Of a stretch of DNA of 64,000 nt, positions 8,455 through 18,400 are shown in pieces. The stretch's first letter is position 1. The number at the start of each line of letters is the position of its first letter. This stretch comes from Pirellulales bacterium. GTDB lineage: Bacteria > Planctomycetota > Planctomycetia > Pirellulales > JALHPA01. The stretch is taken from positions 35,659-99,658 of the forward strand of contig JANRLT010000022.1 of the NCBI GenBank assembly GCA_033762255.1, read 5' to 3'. The position numbers were made by a program, and so were the translations under genes. The notes beneath the pieces were generated by a model, which saw nothing but the letters and a program-made list of their open reading frames with translations, had not been told where the DNA came from and searched no databases.

Positions 8455-9798
8455 ATGCTTGATTTTTATCTTGGCCGGGATAAGCGATCGTTCTGCTCTG
8501 GAACCACGCGACGGGACTTTATGCGCGTGGGGGGCCTAGGTATGTTGGGCCTGGGGTTGGCGGACATTTTAAAGTTGGAGGCCTGCGCCCAAGAAGCCCA
8601 TATCCAGGGAACGCCTAGCGCGCCCCGCGCTAAAAGCGTCATTTTAGTGTTTTTAGGCGGAGGGCTATCCCACCACGACACCTTTGATATGAAGCCCGGC
8701 GCTCCCGCGGAAATCCGCGGCAAATACGGCTCTATACCCACCAAGATCCCCGGTCTGTCCATTTGCGAATTACTACCGAAAATGGCGGATGTCATGGACC
8801 GGCTGACGCTGGTACGCAGCGGCGCGCATCATAACGACCATCACGAGACCGCCACCAATTGGGTGCTATCGGGGCGTTTTGGCTCCCCTTTTGGCGACTT
8901 TCCCGCCATTGGCGCGGTCGTTTCGCAGCAATTGGGCTTTCGCGGCGTGCTCCCCCCCTATATGGCCATCCCGAAAAACCCGTCCTTTACATGGGAACTG
9001 GGAAAAAGCGCGTTCCTGGGGGGGCGGTATGAATCCTTTGCCACGGGGGACCCAAACAACCAAAATTTCCAGGTCCGCGACCTCAGTCCCGCGGGAAACG
9101 CCGCCGGGACGCGCCTGGAACGGCGTGAATCACTGCTTGCCGCGGTTGATAGCCTGCAACGCCAAGTCGAGGGAAATGATCAAATCGCCACTTATGATGA
9201 GTTTCGCAGACGCGCAGCCAACATGGTCTTAACGCCCGAGGCCAAAAAGGCATTTGATATCAAAAGCGAGGATGAAACCCTGCGTGATCGATATGGCCGC
9301 AACACTTTTGGCCAAAGCTGCCTCTTGGCTCGGCGCTTGATCGAGCACAACATTCGCTTTGCCACCGTGAACTATGGCGGCTGGGACCACCACGGCAAAA
9401 TCTTTGAAAATCTTGACAACAAACTCCCGGAGTTTGACCGCGGCTTTTCCGCCTTGATTGAAGATCTGGACCAGCGCGGCCTGCTCAAAGACACCCTGGT
9501 CGTGTGCATGGGTGAGTTTGGCCGAACACCCAAAATTAACAAAGACGCGGGGCGCGACCACTGGGGACCGGCGGCATCGCTGTTGTTCGCGGGGGCGGGG
9601 ATCGCGCGGGGCAAAATTATCGGCCAGACCGACCGCACCGGATCGCAAGTCCTGGAACAGCCTATCGCCCCGGCGGATGTGGCCCATACTATTTTAACGG
9701 CCCTGGGCATCAACCCCGATATCGAACTGACCACGCCGGATGGACGGATCATTCCCATTCTAGATAAAGGGGAATTTGTGCGGGAACTGTTTGTTTAG
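8455..9798 (+). CDS. DUF1501 protein, Tat-exported
   Basis: 447 residues. A twin-arginine motif (TTRRDFMRVGG, about residues 17-27) precedes a hydrophobic segment, predicting Tat export. The body is DUF1501, a sulfatase/alkaline-phosphatase-like fold: VILVFLGGGLSHHDTFDMKP, RSGAHHNDHHETA, WDHHGKIFENLD and VCMGEFGRTPKIN are family motifs with metal-ligand-like Asp/His residues. It is 26 bp behind the DUF1549/1553 gene, the usual planctomycete arrangement, and probably in one operon with it and the next gene. Substrate unknown. Confidence 0.93.
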   Translation: MLDFYLGRDKRSFCSGTTRRDFMRVGGLGMLGLGLADILKLEACAQEAHIQGTPSAPRAKSVILVFLGGGLSHHDTFDMKPGAPAEIRGKYGSIPTKIPGLSICELLPKMADVMDRLTLVRSGAHHNDHHETATNWVLSGRFGSPFGDFPAIGAVVSQQLGFRGVLPPYMAIPKNPSFTWELGKSAFLGGRYESFATGDPNNQNFQVRDLSPAGNAAGTRLERRESLLAAVDSLQRQVEGNDQIATYDEFRRRAANMVLTPEAKKAFDIKSEDETLRDRYGRNTFGQSCLLARRLIEHNIRFATVNYGGWDHHGKIFENLDNKLPEFDRGFSALIEDLDQRGLLKDTLVVCMGEFGRTPKINKDAGRDHWGPAASLLFAGAGIARGKIIGQTDRTGSQVLEQPIAPADVAHTILTALGINPDIELTTPDGRIIPILDKGEFVRELFV

Positions 9799-9861
9799 TC
9801 AGGTCCATGTCATTGCCTTGATTCATTTTTAATTTTCTAACCACCACCCCCAGGAGCCATT

Positions 9862-10662
9862 ATGGCGGCCAACTCGCCTTTTTTGTTACCGATGTGCCGC
9901 TGGCTGGGAAGCGGACTAGTTGGCGTATGCCTAGCGGCGGCCCCCTTGGGGGCGGAAGAAACTCCGGACAAAGACAAAGCCCCCAAACCCCCAGAGTTGA
10001 AGCTGTCCGTACCATTGGCGATTCCGCATGACTATCAAGGCATGTTGATTTTGCGCGGACAACGGCTGCAATCCTGCAAAGAAGTAAAGTCCGCGCAGGG
10101 CGGCGTCACGGTAAAACTAGTAAAGGCTGAGGCTTCTAAACCGCCACAAGATGTCGAAGCGTCCGTCGCGGGAGATTCATTCGTCGAGCTGGAATTGCAG
10201 CTTTCCGCCCCTCTTGATGCCGGGGAAATCCCCTTAACCGTGGTTACGGATCAGGGAGAGGCCACCTATCAAACACAAGTGATCCCGCGTGAGAAATATT
10301 TGGAACAACGGGAACCGGCCGGGGGATTTAAAGACGCCCAGGATTTGCCACTTGATCAAGTGGTTGTGGGAAAAATCGATGCTCCGCGCGATGTGGACGT
10401 GTTTCGCCTTCAACTCATGAGTGGAAAGAAATATGTGCTAGAACTTAGTGCCGCTAGGCGCGGTTCTCCCTTGGATGCCCATTTGACCCTCTTTGATGAC
10501 CGCGGGCGGATCCTGGTCGTCAATGACGATGCCCCGGGGACGCGCGATCCGCGGTTGGAGTATACGGTCGCGACGGATGGCGTTTATTATTTATCGGTGA
10601 TTGACGCCAACGATTTGGGAAGCAATATACACGACTATGTGCTAAGTTTGCGGGCGGAGTAA
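9862..10662 (+). CDS. Secreted protein with pre-peptidase C-terminal (PPC) domain
   Basis: 266 residues. The N-terminus is a signal peptide (hydrophobic about 8-32, ending near PLGAEE). The C-terminal ~110 residues form a PPC beta-sandwich: DQVVVGKIDAPRDVDVFRLQ, YVLELSAARRGSPLDAHLTL and DGVYYLSVIDAND are its usual strands. The middle (about 45-150) looks like a second beta domain without an assigned name. AGGAG lies upstream of the ATG. In planctomycetes such proteins accompany DUF1549/DUF1501 pairs, and the 63-bp gap suggests one operon. A binding or scaffolding role is inference. Confidence 0.82.
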   Translation: MAANSPFLLPMCRWLGSGLVGVCLAAAPLGAEETPDKDKAPKPPELKLSVPLAIPHDYQGMLILRGQRLQSCKEVKSAQGGVTVKLVKAEASKPPQDVEASVAGDSFVELELQLSAPLDAGEIPLTVVTDQGEATYQTQVIPREKYLEQREPAGGFKDAQDLPLDQVVVGKIDAPRDVDVFRLQLMSGKKYVLELSAARRGSPLDAHLTLFDDRGRILVVNDDAPGTRDPRLEYTVATDGVYYLSVIDANDLGSNIHDYVLSLRAE

Positions 10663-10699
10663 TCATTAGCCCCGTTCCATTTACCCTGGCGGCAAGTCC

Positions 10700-11425
10700 C
10701 TAATACCCCCCGGCGGGAGCGCTGGTGGTTGCCGCCAACGGGGTCAAATTCAGCCTTTTGCGGCATTCATCTAGGATTTCCGCCGTCCGGCTCGTGCCGC
10801 AGCGGGTCGCGCCCAATTCCCGCGCGGCTAGGACCATGTCCAGGTCGCGCAGTCCCCCGGCCGCTTTTATCTGCACATGCGGGGCGGCATAAGCCCGCAT
10901 CAGCCGCAAATCGTCCAGCGTGGCGCCGCCGCTGCCGAATCCCGTCGAGGTCTTTACCCAATCCGCGCCCAAATCCGAGCAGATTTTGCACAATTCGCGT
11001 TTGTGCGCGTCGGTGAGATAGCAATTTTCAAAAATGACTTTTACTTTTTGGCCCGCGTCGTGGGTGGTCTGAATGATGGGGGCTAATTCCGCCGTCAAAT
11101 AATTCCAGCGCTCGCTGACCGCCTGGCTGATATTGATGACCACATCCAGTTCCTCGCAGCCATCGGCCAGGGCCTGGCGGGCCTCGGCCAGCTTGACCGA
11201 GGCATGTTGTCCCCCGTGGGGAAAGCCAATCACCGTGCTTACCCGCACCGTGCCGCCGCGCAAAATGTTCGCGCAGCGGGTAACGGCATAGGGCAAAATG
11301 CAGACGCTAGCCACATCATAATCGAGCGCCAGACGACAGCCCGCGTCTAATTGCTCCTCTTTTAACGCGGGGGTCAATAGGGCATGATCGATCAACTTGG
11401 CGATTTCCGCGTATGTCCACGACAT
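10700..11425 (-). CDS. deoC: Deoxyribose-phosphate aldolase
   Basis: 241 residues from ATG 11425 (MSWTYAEIAKLIDHALLTP), close to the usual bacterial length; the longer open frame to 11530 lacks family similarity. It cleaves 2-deoxyribose-5-phosphate to acetaldehyde and glyceraldehyde-3-phosphate. The Schiff-base lysine lies in DWVKTSTGFGSGGA, the second essential lysine in VQIKAAGGLRD, and the acidic residue in EELDVVINIS. It converges with the PPC gene with a 37-bp gap and no obvious hairpin. It may work in nucleoside salvage alongside upp, although the two are not linked. Confidence 0.96.
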   Translation of the reverse strand: MSWTYAEIAKLIDHALLTPALKEEQLDAGCRLALDYDVASVCILPYAVTRCANILRGGTVRVSTVIGFPHGGQHASVKLAEARQALADGCEELDVVINISQAVSERWNYLTAELAPIIQTTHDAGQKVKVIFENCYLTDAHKRELCKICSDLGADWVKTSTGFGSGGATLDDLRLMRAYAAPHVQIKAAGGLRDLDMVLAARELGATRCGTSRTAEILDECRKRLNLTPLAATTSAPAGGY

Positions 11426-11650
11426 GGTTTTAACTCTACGCCAGGGAATTATCTTTATAGCGCTTCCCCGCGATTTTAGGCAAATGCGGGGAAACCGCAG
11501 GGATCTCACCATTGGACAGGGCAATTTCAAGGTGTCAAGCGGGGATGGGGGATGATTTTGTGCATCGCTTGATTTTCGCGCTTTGCCTCCGAATGATTGA
11601 TTTCAGTGGATTGAATGCCAATCTTTCTGTTTTCCCCCTGGATAAGCCTT

Positions 11651-12346
11651 ATGTTTCAGGTTAGAAAATCGAACGCGCGCGGCCATGTTCAGCATGGTTG
11701 GCTGGAGTCTTTTCACACGTTTAGCTTTGCCGATTACCACGATCCCCAATGGACCGGCTACCGCCATCTGCGCGTTATCAATGATGACTGGATTATGCCC
11801 GGACAGGGCTTTGGACAACATCCCCACCGCGACATGGAAATCATTACCTACATGCTGGAGGGAGAACTGGAACACCGCGATTCCCTGGGGAATGGGCGAA
11901 TCTTGCGCGCGGGAGACGTGCAGTACATGGCGGCGGGAACGGGAATCCTCCACAGTGAATTTAACCCCAATCCCGCCACGCCGACGCACTTGCTCCAAAT
12001 TTGGATCAAGCCCGACACCCGTGGAGTCGCTCCCCGCTATGCGGAAATGTCATTAACGGATCAACAACCCGGAACGTTGCGGCTGGTCGCCAGCGCGGAT
12101 GGCCGCGCGGGGTCGATCTTGATTCACCAGGACGCCGATTTGTGGATCGGCAAATTGAATACCGGTCAAGAAGTTTTCCATTCTCTCAACGAGTCTCGAC
12201 ACTTGTGGCTACATGTGGCCACGGGCGAAATCACCGTGAACGGCCAGATGCTGGCAGCCGGCGATGCCTTGTATGGAGCGGGACCGGCGCGACTAAGTCT
12301 AACATGTGTCCAACCCGCCCAAGCGCTGCTGTTTGATCTGGCATAA
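11651..12346 (+). CDS. Pirin family protein (bicupin)
   Basis: 231 residues from ATG 11651 (MFQVRKSNARGHVQHGWLES). The metal-binding motif of pirins is intact in the N-terminal cupin: GFGQHPHRDMEIITYMLEG, LEHRDSLGN and GTGILHSEFNP supply the His/His/His/Glu set. The C-terminal cupin (about 130-231) is the usual non-metal half. Bacterial relatives such as YhhW have quercetin dioxygenase activity in vitro; the physiological role is generally unknown. It is a single gene, ending just before the terminator of the converging giant gene. Confidence 0.92.
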   Translation: MFQVRKSNARGHVQHGWLESFHTFSFADYHDPQWTGYRHLRVINDDWIMPGQGFGQHPHRDMEIITYMLEGELEHRDSLGNGRILRAGDVQYMAAGTGILHSEFNPNPATPTHLLQIWIKPDTRGVAPRYAEMSLTDQQPGTLRLVASADGRAGSILIHQDADLWIGKLNTGQEVFHSLNESRHLWLHVATGEITVNGQMLAAGDALYGAGPARLSLTCVQPAQALLFDLA

Positions 12347-12374
12347 AAAAAACGCCCGGAGAACTCCGGGCGTT
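12344..12374 (-). terminator. Strong Rho-independent terminator of the giant gene
   Basis: A perfect 11-bp inverted repeat (arms AACGCCCGGAG, 12351-12361, and CTCCGGGCGTT, 12364-12374) is followed on the minus strand by a run of eight T. It lies about 60 bp past the stop codon of the leftward giant gene and touches the stop codon of the pirin gene, whose transcript would also form the hairpin but with no T-run on that side. Confidence 0.9.
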
Positions 12375-12436
12375 AGTGGAACGGGATTCAATGACAATGA
12401 AATCGATTGGCAAATGCAACAATCGGGGAGTATTGT

Positions 12437-15400
12437 TTAGAACTCGCCAAAGAAGTCCGCCACGGCGAGTCCGCGGGCTGACTTGGTGGTGGATTCTTCC
12501 GCCTGATGCCAAACGGCTCCGGCCAGAACATCCGCTCCCACCAGGCTTTCAACATCGCTTTCGCTAAACAAGGCGATCACATCCCCGGCGGCCAGCGGAT
12601 TCCCCACGCCCGAACCAAAGTTCGAGTCGATGGGCAGGTAGTCAGCTGGTGTGACCAATCCGTCAAAATCCCCATCGCCCAGAGTCCATCCACCGGAGAG
12701 GCCCGGCGTGGTGGATCCCAAGAAGGAATCAACCACGGTGTAATCGGCTCCATCGACCTGGCCATCGAGGTTATAATCGCCCGGATAGGTAAAGCGGATA
12801 ATCGTTTGATTAAATCCGGTTCCAAAGGTCGAATTACCCAAGGTCAGATCGTAGAAGGGATTACCAACGTCGCCGAACTGGCTGTTGGCGTTATCCACCG
12901 CAATGATGATCCGGCCGCCTCCAGAGTTGTCGACTGTGGTGCTGCCGATGACGGGCACACCGCTGCCGGTGGCGATAAGGCCAAACGAGTAATAGTTATC
13001 GATAAAGGCCGTAATATCACCCGTGGGGTTGGTCCCCAACGGATCATAATTCAAGACCAAATCGTTATCGTTCAGGTCAATCAGGCTTTCGCCGCTCATC
13101 GCCAGGCTATTCAACACCAACAGGCCGTTGGCCAAGCCGTTTTCACGGATTGTCAAGCGGCTGGCATTTCCCAATAACGAAAGCGCGTCGCCACGCAAAC
13201 CATTTACCGTCAGGCCAGAGCCAACGGTGATCGTGACATCGCGGGTGTCAACCAAGGGCAGGGGATCGGTATCTACCAGGTTGACGTTTTTCGCGATAGA
13301 GACCGTGCCATCGACCGTGACGCCCGCGGCGGCGGCAATGGTCAGCGACCCGCTGTCGATATCGGTGATATTGGCACTGAGGGTGACTCCCCCTGCGCTA
13401 GTCAGACTGATCGGCGCGCCGCTGTCCGTACCAGTGGCTCCACCAATCCGCAGGACGCCGGCGTCATTGGTAATCACAATGTCATGGGTCGCGTTGCCGC
13501 TGGTGGTATTAGCGGTAAAGCTCGCGCCATCCACTTCGCTCAAGTAGATGCCACCATTAATGTTGGTCGCCACAACCGTGCCCGCCTGGGTGCGAACCGG
13601 CTGGGTGGGGCTGCCGATGTTATTTTCATCGGCCAGCAATACCACGGTGCCGCTGCCGACATTGACCACGGCTCCCGGTTGCATCGTGATGCCGCCAGCC
13701 CGGCTGGCGCTGGTTCGGGCCAAAGGATCCACCGTTACCGTGCCGCCATCGCCAGTGGTGACATTGTTGAGCACAATTTGGCTATTCCCTTCGGCAGAGA
13801 CAGTCAGCAACACTGCGTTGGCGGTGGTGTTGCTAGTCGTGATGCTGCTGGCGGGATCCATGAGTAATTGATGGCCCGTGCTGACGCCATCTAAATTGGT
13901 GTCGATCTGGACTGTACCGGCAAAGCCCGCACCCCCAATAGCGCTGTAAATGAACACGCTGTCATCAGCCTGCAAGATAATCGCGCCCGGACCTTGGGTG
14001 GTCACCGGCCCGCGGATCGTCAGATCATGGCCGGTGGAGTTAGTGGTCATCACTGTCACCCCGCCACCTGTGGCGGTGGCATTGAACACGGCGAAATCAT
14101 TCGGTCCCCAGGCATTCACATATAACCCGCCGGTCCCCGCGGTGCCGTACAGGCCATGCACCAACTCGGTTTGGGGATTGATGGAAATCGCCGCATCCAA
14201 CGGGAGCGGACTGGATACCGTTCCGATGGAGCCATTGGCGCCGCTGGTCAGGTAGAACTCGGCGGCGCGGATGGTGGTGGAGTTTGTCAGGAGGCGATCC
14301 GGCGTGGGAATGCCTTCGGCCAACAGGATCGAACCTCCGGCATTCACGGTCAGACGGCCCACGCTGGGGGAAACACCGCCGCCGGTGGACATCCGGGCCA
14401 ACCGGGCATCACCCGCGCCGCCAACCGTAATCGTGATCGCCGCATTGGTCGTGTTATCCGTGGAAACGGTTGCCACCGGGCTTTGGCTGTAGCCTTCGGC
14501 TCCGGTATTATCGGTGTTGGCGTTGATGGTAATGGTTCCCAACATACTCAAGTTACCGATATCGGCGTTCACCACAATCCCGTCATCGCTACTTAGGAAA
14601 ATATTTCCCTGGTAGGTCTGCAGGGCACTGTCGACGGCCAAGATACCAGACAAATTGGTAAAGGAGACATCTCCCGTTCCAATGGCCAAACCGCGAATAC
14701 TGGCTCCATCCAACTCGGTGACGTAAGCTCCCCCTTCACCAGCCAAGGCCGTGATCGCCCCCGCCTGTGTGCGAATGGGGTCCGTGCTGGTGCCGATCGC
14801 TCCCGCCCGGATATCCACAAAGCCATTCCCCACATTAATCAAGGTGCCGGCGGTTTGGGTAACGGTGGAAAAGCTGTTGATGGAAACCTCGCCACCGGCT
14901 GCGGTCGTATTGCCCAGGATGGTGAGTGAGTCGCCTAGTTGCCCGCCGCCGACAATTTGCAAGGAATCCTCGATCGCTTGCAGCGTGACGGAATCCACGC
15001 CGTCTCCCGTGTTGACCTTGAGCAGGTTGACGCTGCTAGAAGGCCCGGTCGCGGTGTTGGCATCGGACAATGTCCAGCCGTTGGCAATCGCGGCGGCGGT
15101 CAGGGTGATCGGCTCGCCACTGTCGCTGATCGTGTAGACCCCGCTTGCCGCATTGATGACAACATTGTTGGCAAAGCCCGTTCCAGCGGAGTACGCCAGG
15201 ACACCGTCCACCACATCCAGCGTCGCGGCAACCGCCGTGGCCGAAGGTGGCAAGTAGAAAATCGTTAATTCCGGACGGGTGTCCGCCGTGGTGGCATTCA
15301 TACTATTAAAGATCCAACCATCGCTGCCACCCGCCCAGGGAACAATACCCCAACCATTGTTGGCTTCGCCATTCACCCAAGCCTGAACATCGTTAGTGAC

Positions 15401-18400
15401 GTTGTAGTAATTGCGGGCGGACTGTTCATTGGGGGAGAGAGCCGCTTGTCCCGCCTGGTCACTGTAAATGCCAGTGGTTTCGGTTGCTGGATCAATACCC
15501 TCAACGGTGGTATTCCAGGTTGGATTTAACCCAAAGTCGGTGTTCAAGCGGAAGAACCGTCCACCATCACCGCGGGAGTTACCTGAATTGGAAAACAGCA
15601 TCAAACTGGCGCCTAGAATTGTCGAACCAGCGGGAATCTGATTGATCGCGTTCCCCACCAAATCGCCATACTTAATAATTCCGTGCGCGGCGTTATTGCC
15701 CCCATCGGTAAAGTCAATCAGGATCGTTTGGGCATTGGATGCATCGGCATCCGGGGCATTCTGCGATACCTGGGTGTCAAAGCCGGCAGTGTAGCCATTC
15801 ACATTTTGCTGCAACACCAGCGTTTGGGTGCCGGGAGTGATCCAGGTGACTACCAGTTGCGGGCGATTACCCACAATAGCCGCCTCGGAGGAATCCAGGC
15901 TCCAGGTGTAGGGATTGGGTGAAATTGGCAAGAAAGCCCAACCATTATTGGTTTCGCCATTCGACCAGGCTTGCAGGTCATCCCGCACGCCAAAATTTGC
16001 CTGACCAGCATTGACACCCGCCCCGCCAGCGGCACTGCCAGCAAACGAATTAAACGCCGTGCGGGCCTCGACATTGTTATTTTGGATGCCGTTTCCGCCA
16101 AATGTGTTCCAGTTATCCGTGGCGGACCAGCTGCTAACCATGCGGTGCAGTTGTCCCCCCAGGTTGGCTGCAGTGGAGTTCAGTGTTAAGTAGGCATCAA
16201 TGATTTTTGCACCAAACGGAATCTGGCCCGGCCCGTTGCCGAACAGATTCTCGTAACGGAGCAACGTCGTTTGCTGAGTACCCGAGGTCGGCGAGACGCT
16301 GAGCGTGGTCGCGGCGCTGTTGTCGGCGGTTGGGTTGGCGGCTTGGATCACCGTGTCCACCGTGCCGGTGTAGCCGTTAAACCCTTGCAAGAAGATCGAA
16401 TTGTTGATCAGCGGATTGTCAAAGGTGGGGGTAACAGTGATGCTGGCAGTTTCTGTCGCCACGCTAAACGGAGTGGTAAAGCCACTGAGCGAGGCATCAA
16501 ACAAATCGCCATTGACACCCTGGCTTTGATCCCACGCGCGGAAGGTCAAACCCGTGGAAACGGTACCATTGTAATTTGGGCTGGGGATAAACCGCACGCG
16601 TGTCGTGGCGTCCGACGCCAACAAGCGGGCGGAATTTGCCGTCACTCCCGCCAAGCTGGCCCAGGTCGCTCCGTTATCCAGCGAGTATTCCCAGGCGCCG
16701 TTGGAGTTGCTAACGCCAATCACGGCAATCCCTTCGGGGTCGCCATCCAGGTCCGTGATGCGATCGCCACCCGCACTGCTGATAATAGCCGACACCAGCG
16801 AGCCGCTATTGGAAATAGTATCCTCGTTGATTGCGCCCAGACTCATGTTCCCGGTGTTATCGAGGACCGGAGCGGCATTGACACTGGCAGACTTGACCCA
16901 ATCTTCGTTACCACTGGCGGCCAGCGGGGTATTATCATCCTGGCTGACAATCGTGCCATTGGCAGTGACCGTTAGGACGTAGCTGCCATCCAGATTGGTC
17001 GGCACCGTCAGGTTGTTGATCGTCCAGTTAATATTATTAGAGGTGGTAACGGTGACTCCTGTCAGCGATACCGGCAATGAATTGCGGGTAAGCGTCAAAT
17101 CACTGATGTCAAAGCCATTCACCGCCTCGGTAAAGTTGACCTGGATCGACGCGACCGAGCTATTACGCGGATCGGGGAAGACATTGACCACGTCCACGAC
17201 CGGCACGGTCTTGGTATAGGTTAAGACCACGTCATTACCATCGCCACCGGCGTAATTGATGGTAAAGAAGTAGGTGTCCAGGATGATGCTCGACCCTTGG
17301 GCAAAGGTGCCGCTAACCGTCCCCATGTTATTAATCAAGGTAAACGAGTCGCCCAACGTCGGCATATAGCCCAGCGTTAGTGCCAGCGTCGCCCCACCCA
17401 AGGTGAAATTGTCGGTATTGATTTGGTCGTATAAGCTACCGGCCGTGACGCCATTCAGGTCAAAACTGGCCGTGGAACCCGCGGTCAGGGTCAAATCGTC
17501 GGTGATCAACCCAATGGGGGAAAGACCGGGGGCAACAGTACCTCCGGCAAGAATGCTCAACGGCCCGCTCACCGTTCCAAAGCCCAGAAGGCTTTCGCCG
17601 GAACCAACTTCAAAACCAGTGGCCGAGACCAGAATCCCTCCGCCCAGCGTGGTCGTGGGGCCAAGCTGAACAACATTTCCATCCGTCACGGTGACGGTAT
17701 TATTGAGGATGTTCCACGGGGCGGAGGCAAAGACATCGCCGGACATGGCGTCCAGAATGATCGGGCCGCTATTGGCATCTCCCACCTGGGCGGCAAGTTC
17801 AATTCCCCCCGGGCTTTGCAAGAAAAACACGCTGCCGGTGAAGCTGTCATTGGCCGACGGACCAGTGACTCGCAACAGCCCCGATAGGTTATTGACGACG
17901 ACCGAAGGAACGGAAATCGTTGAACCACCTGGAACCGAGGTATTGACCGTCAGATCCGCACCGTCCGTTTCCGTGATGTAAATGCCATCCTGGGTGGTGG
18001 TGGCAATAATCGTGCCAGCGGTTGTGCGAATGCTGTTCAGATTATCGCCAATGGAACCACCGGAACCACCGCCGCCGCCGTTGAGGATCACGGTCCCCGT
18101 CGCTCCGGCATTCAGCGTGTTGACCATGCTGGCATTGAGGATACTTCCCGCGCGGGCCGGGTTGGTACCCGCCGCGGCGTTGATCGTGATCGTGCCACCG
18201 TTGCCGACTTCCACATTGCTGATAATAATCGCGCTAAAGTTGCTGCTGACGGAAGTCGCGGAGAGGGACAGAGTAACTGCGTTCGCGGTGTTATTAGTCG
18301 TGAACACACCGGGGGAGTTGGTCATATCCAGGCGGTGTCCGTCCGAAACTCCGTCCAAATTCGCTTCGATGGTGATCGTGCCGCTGGTCACGCTGCCAGA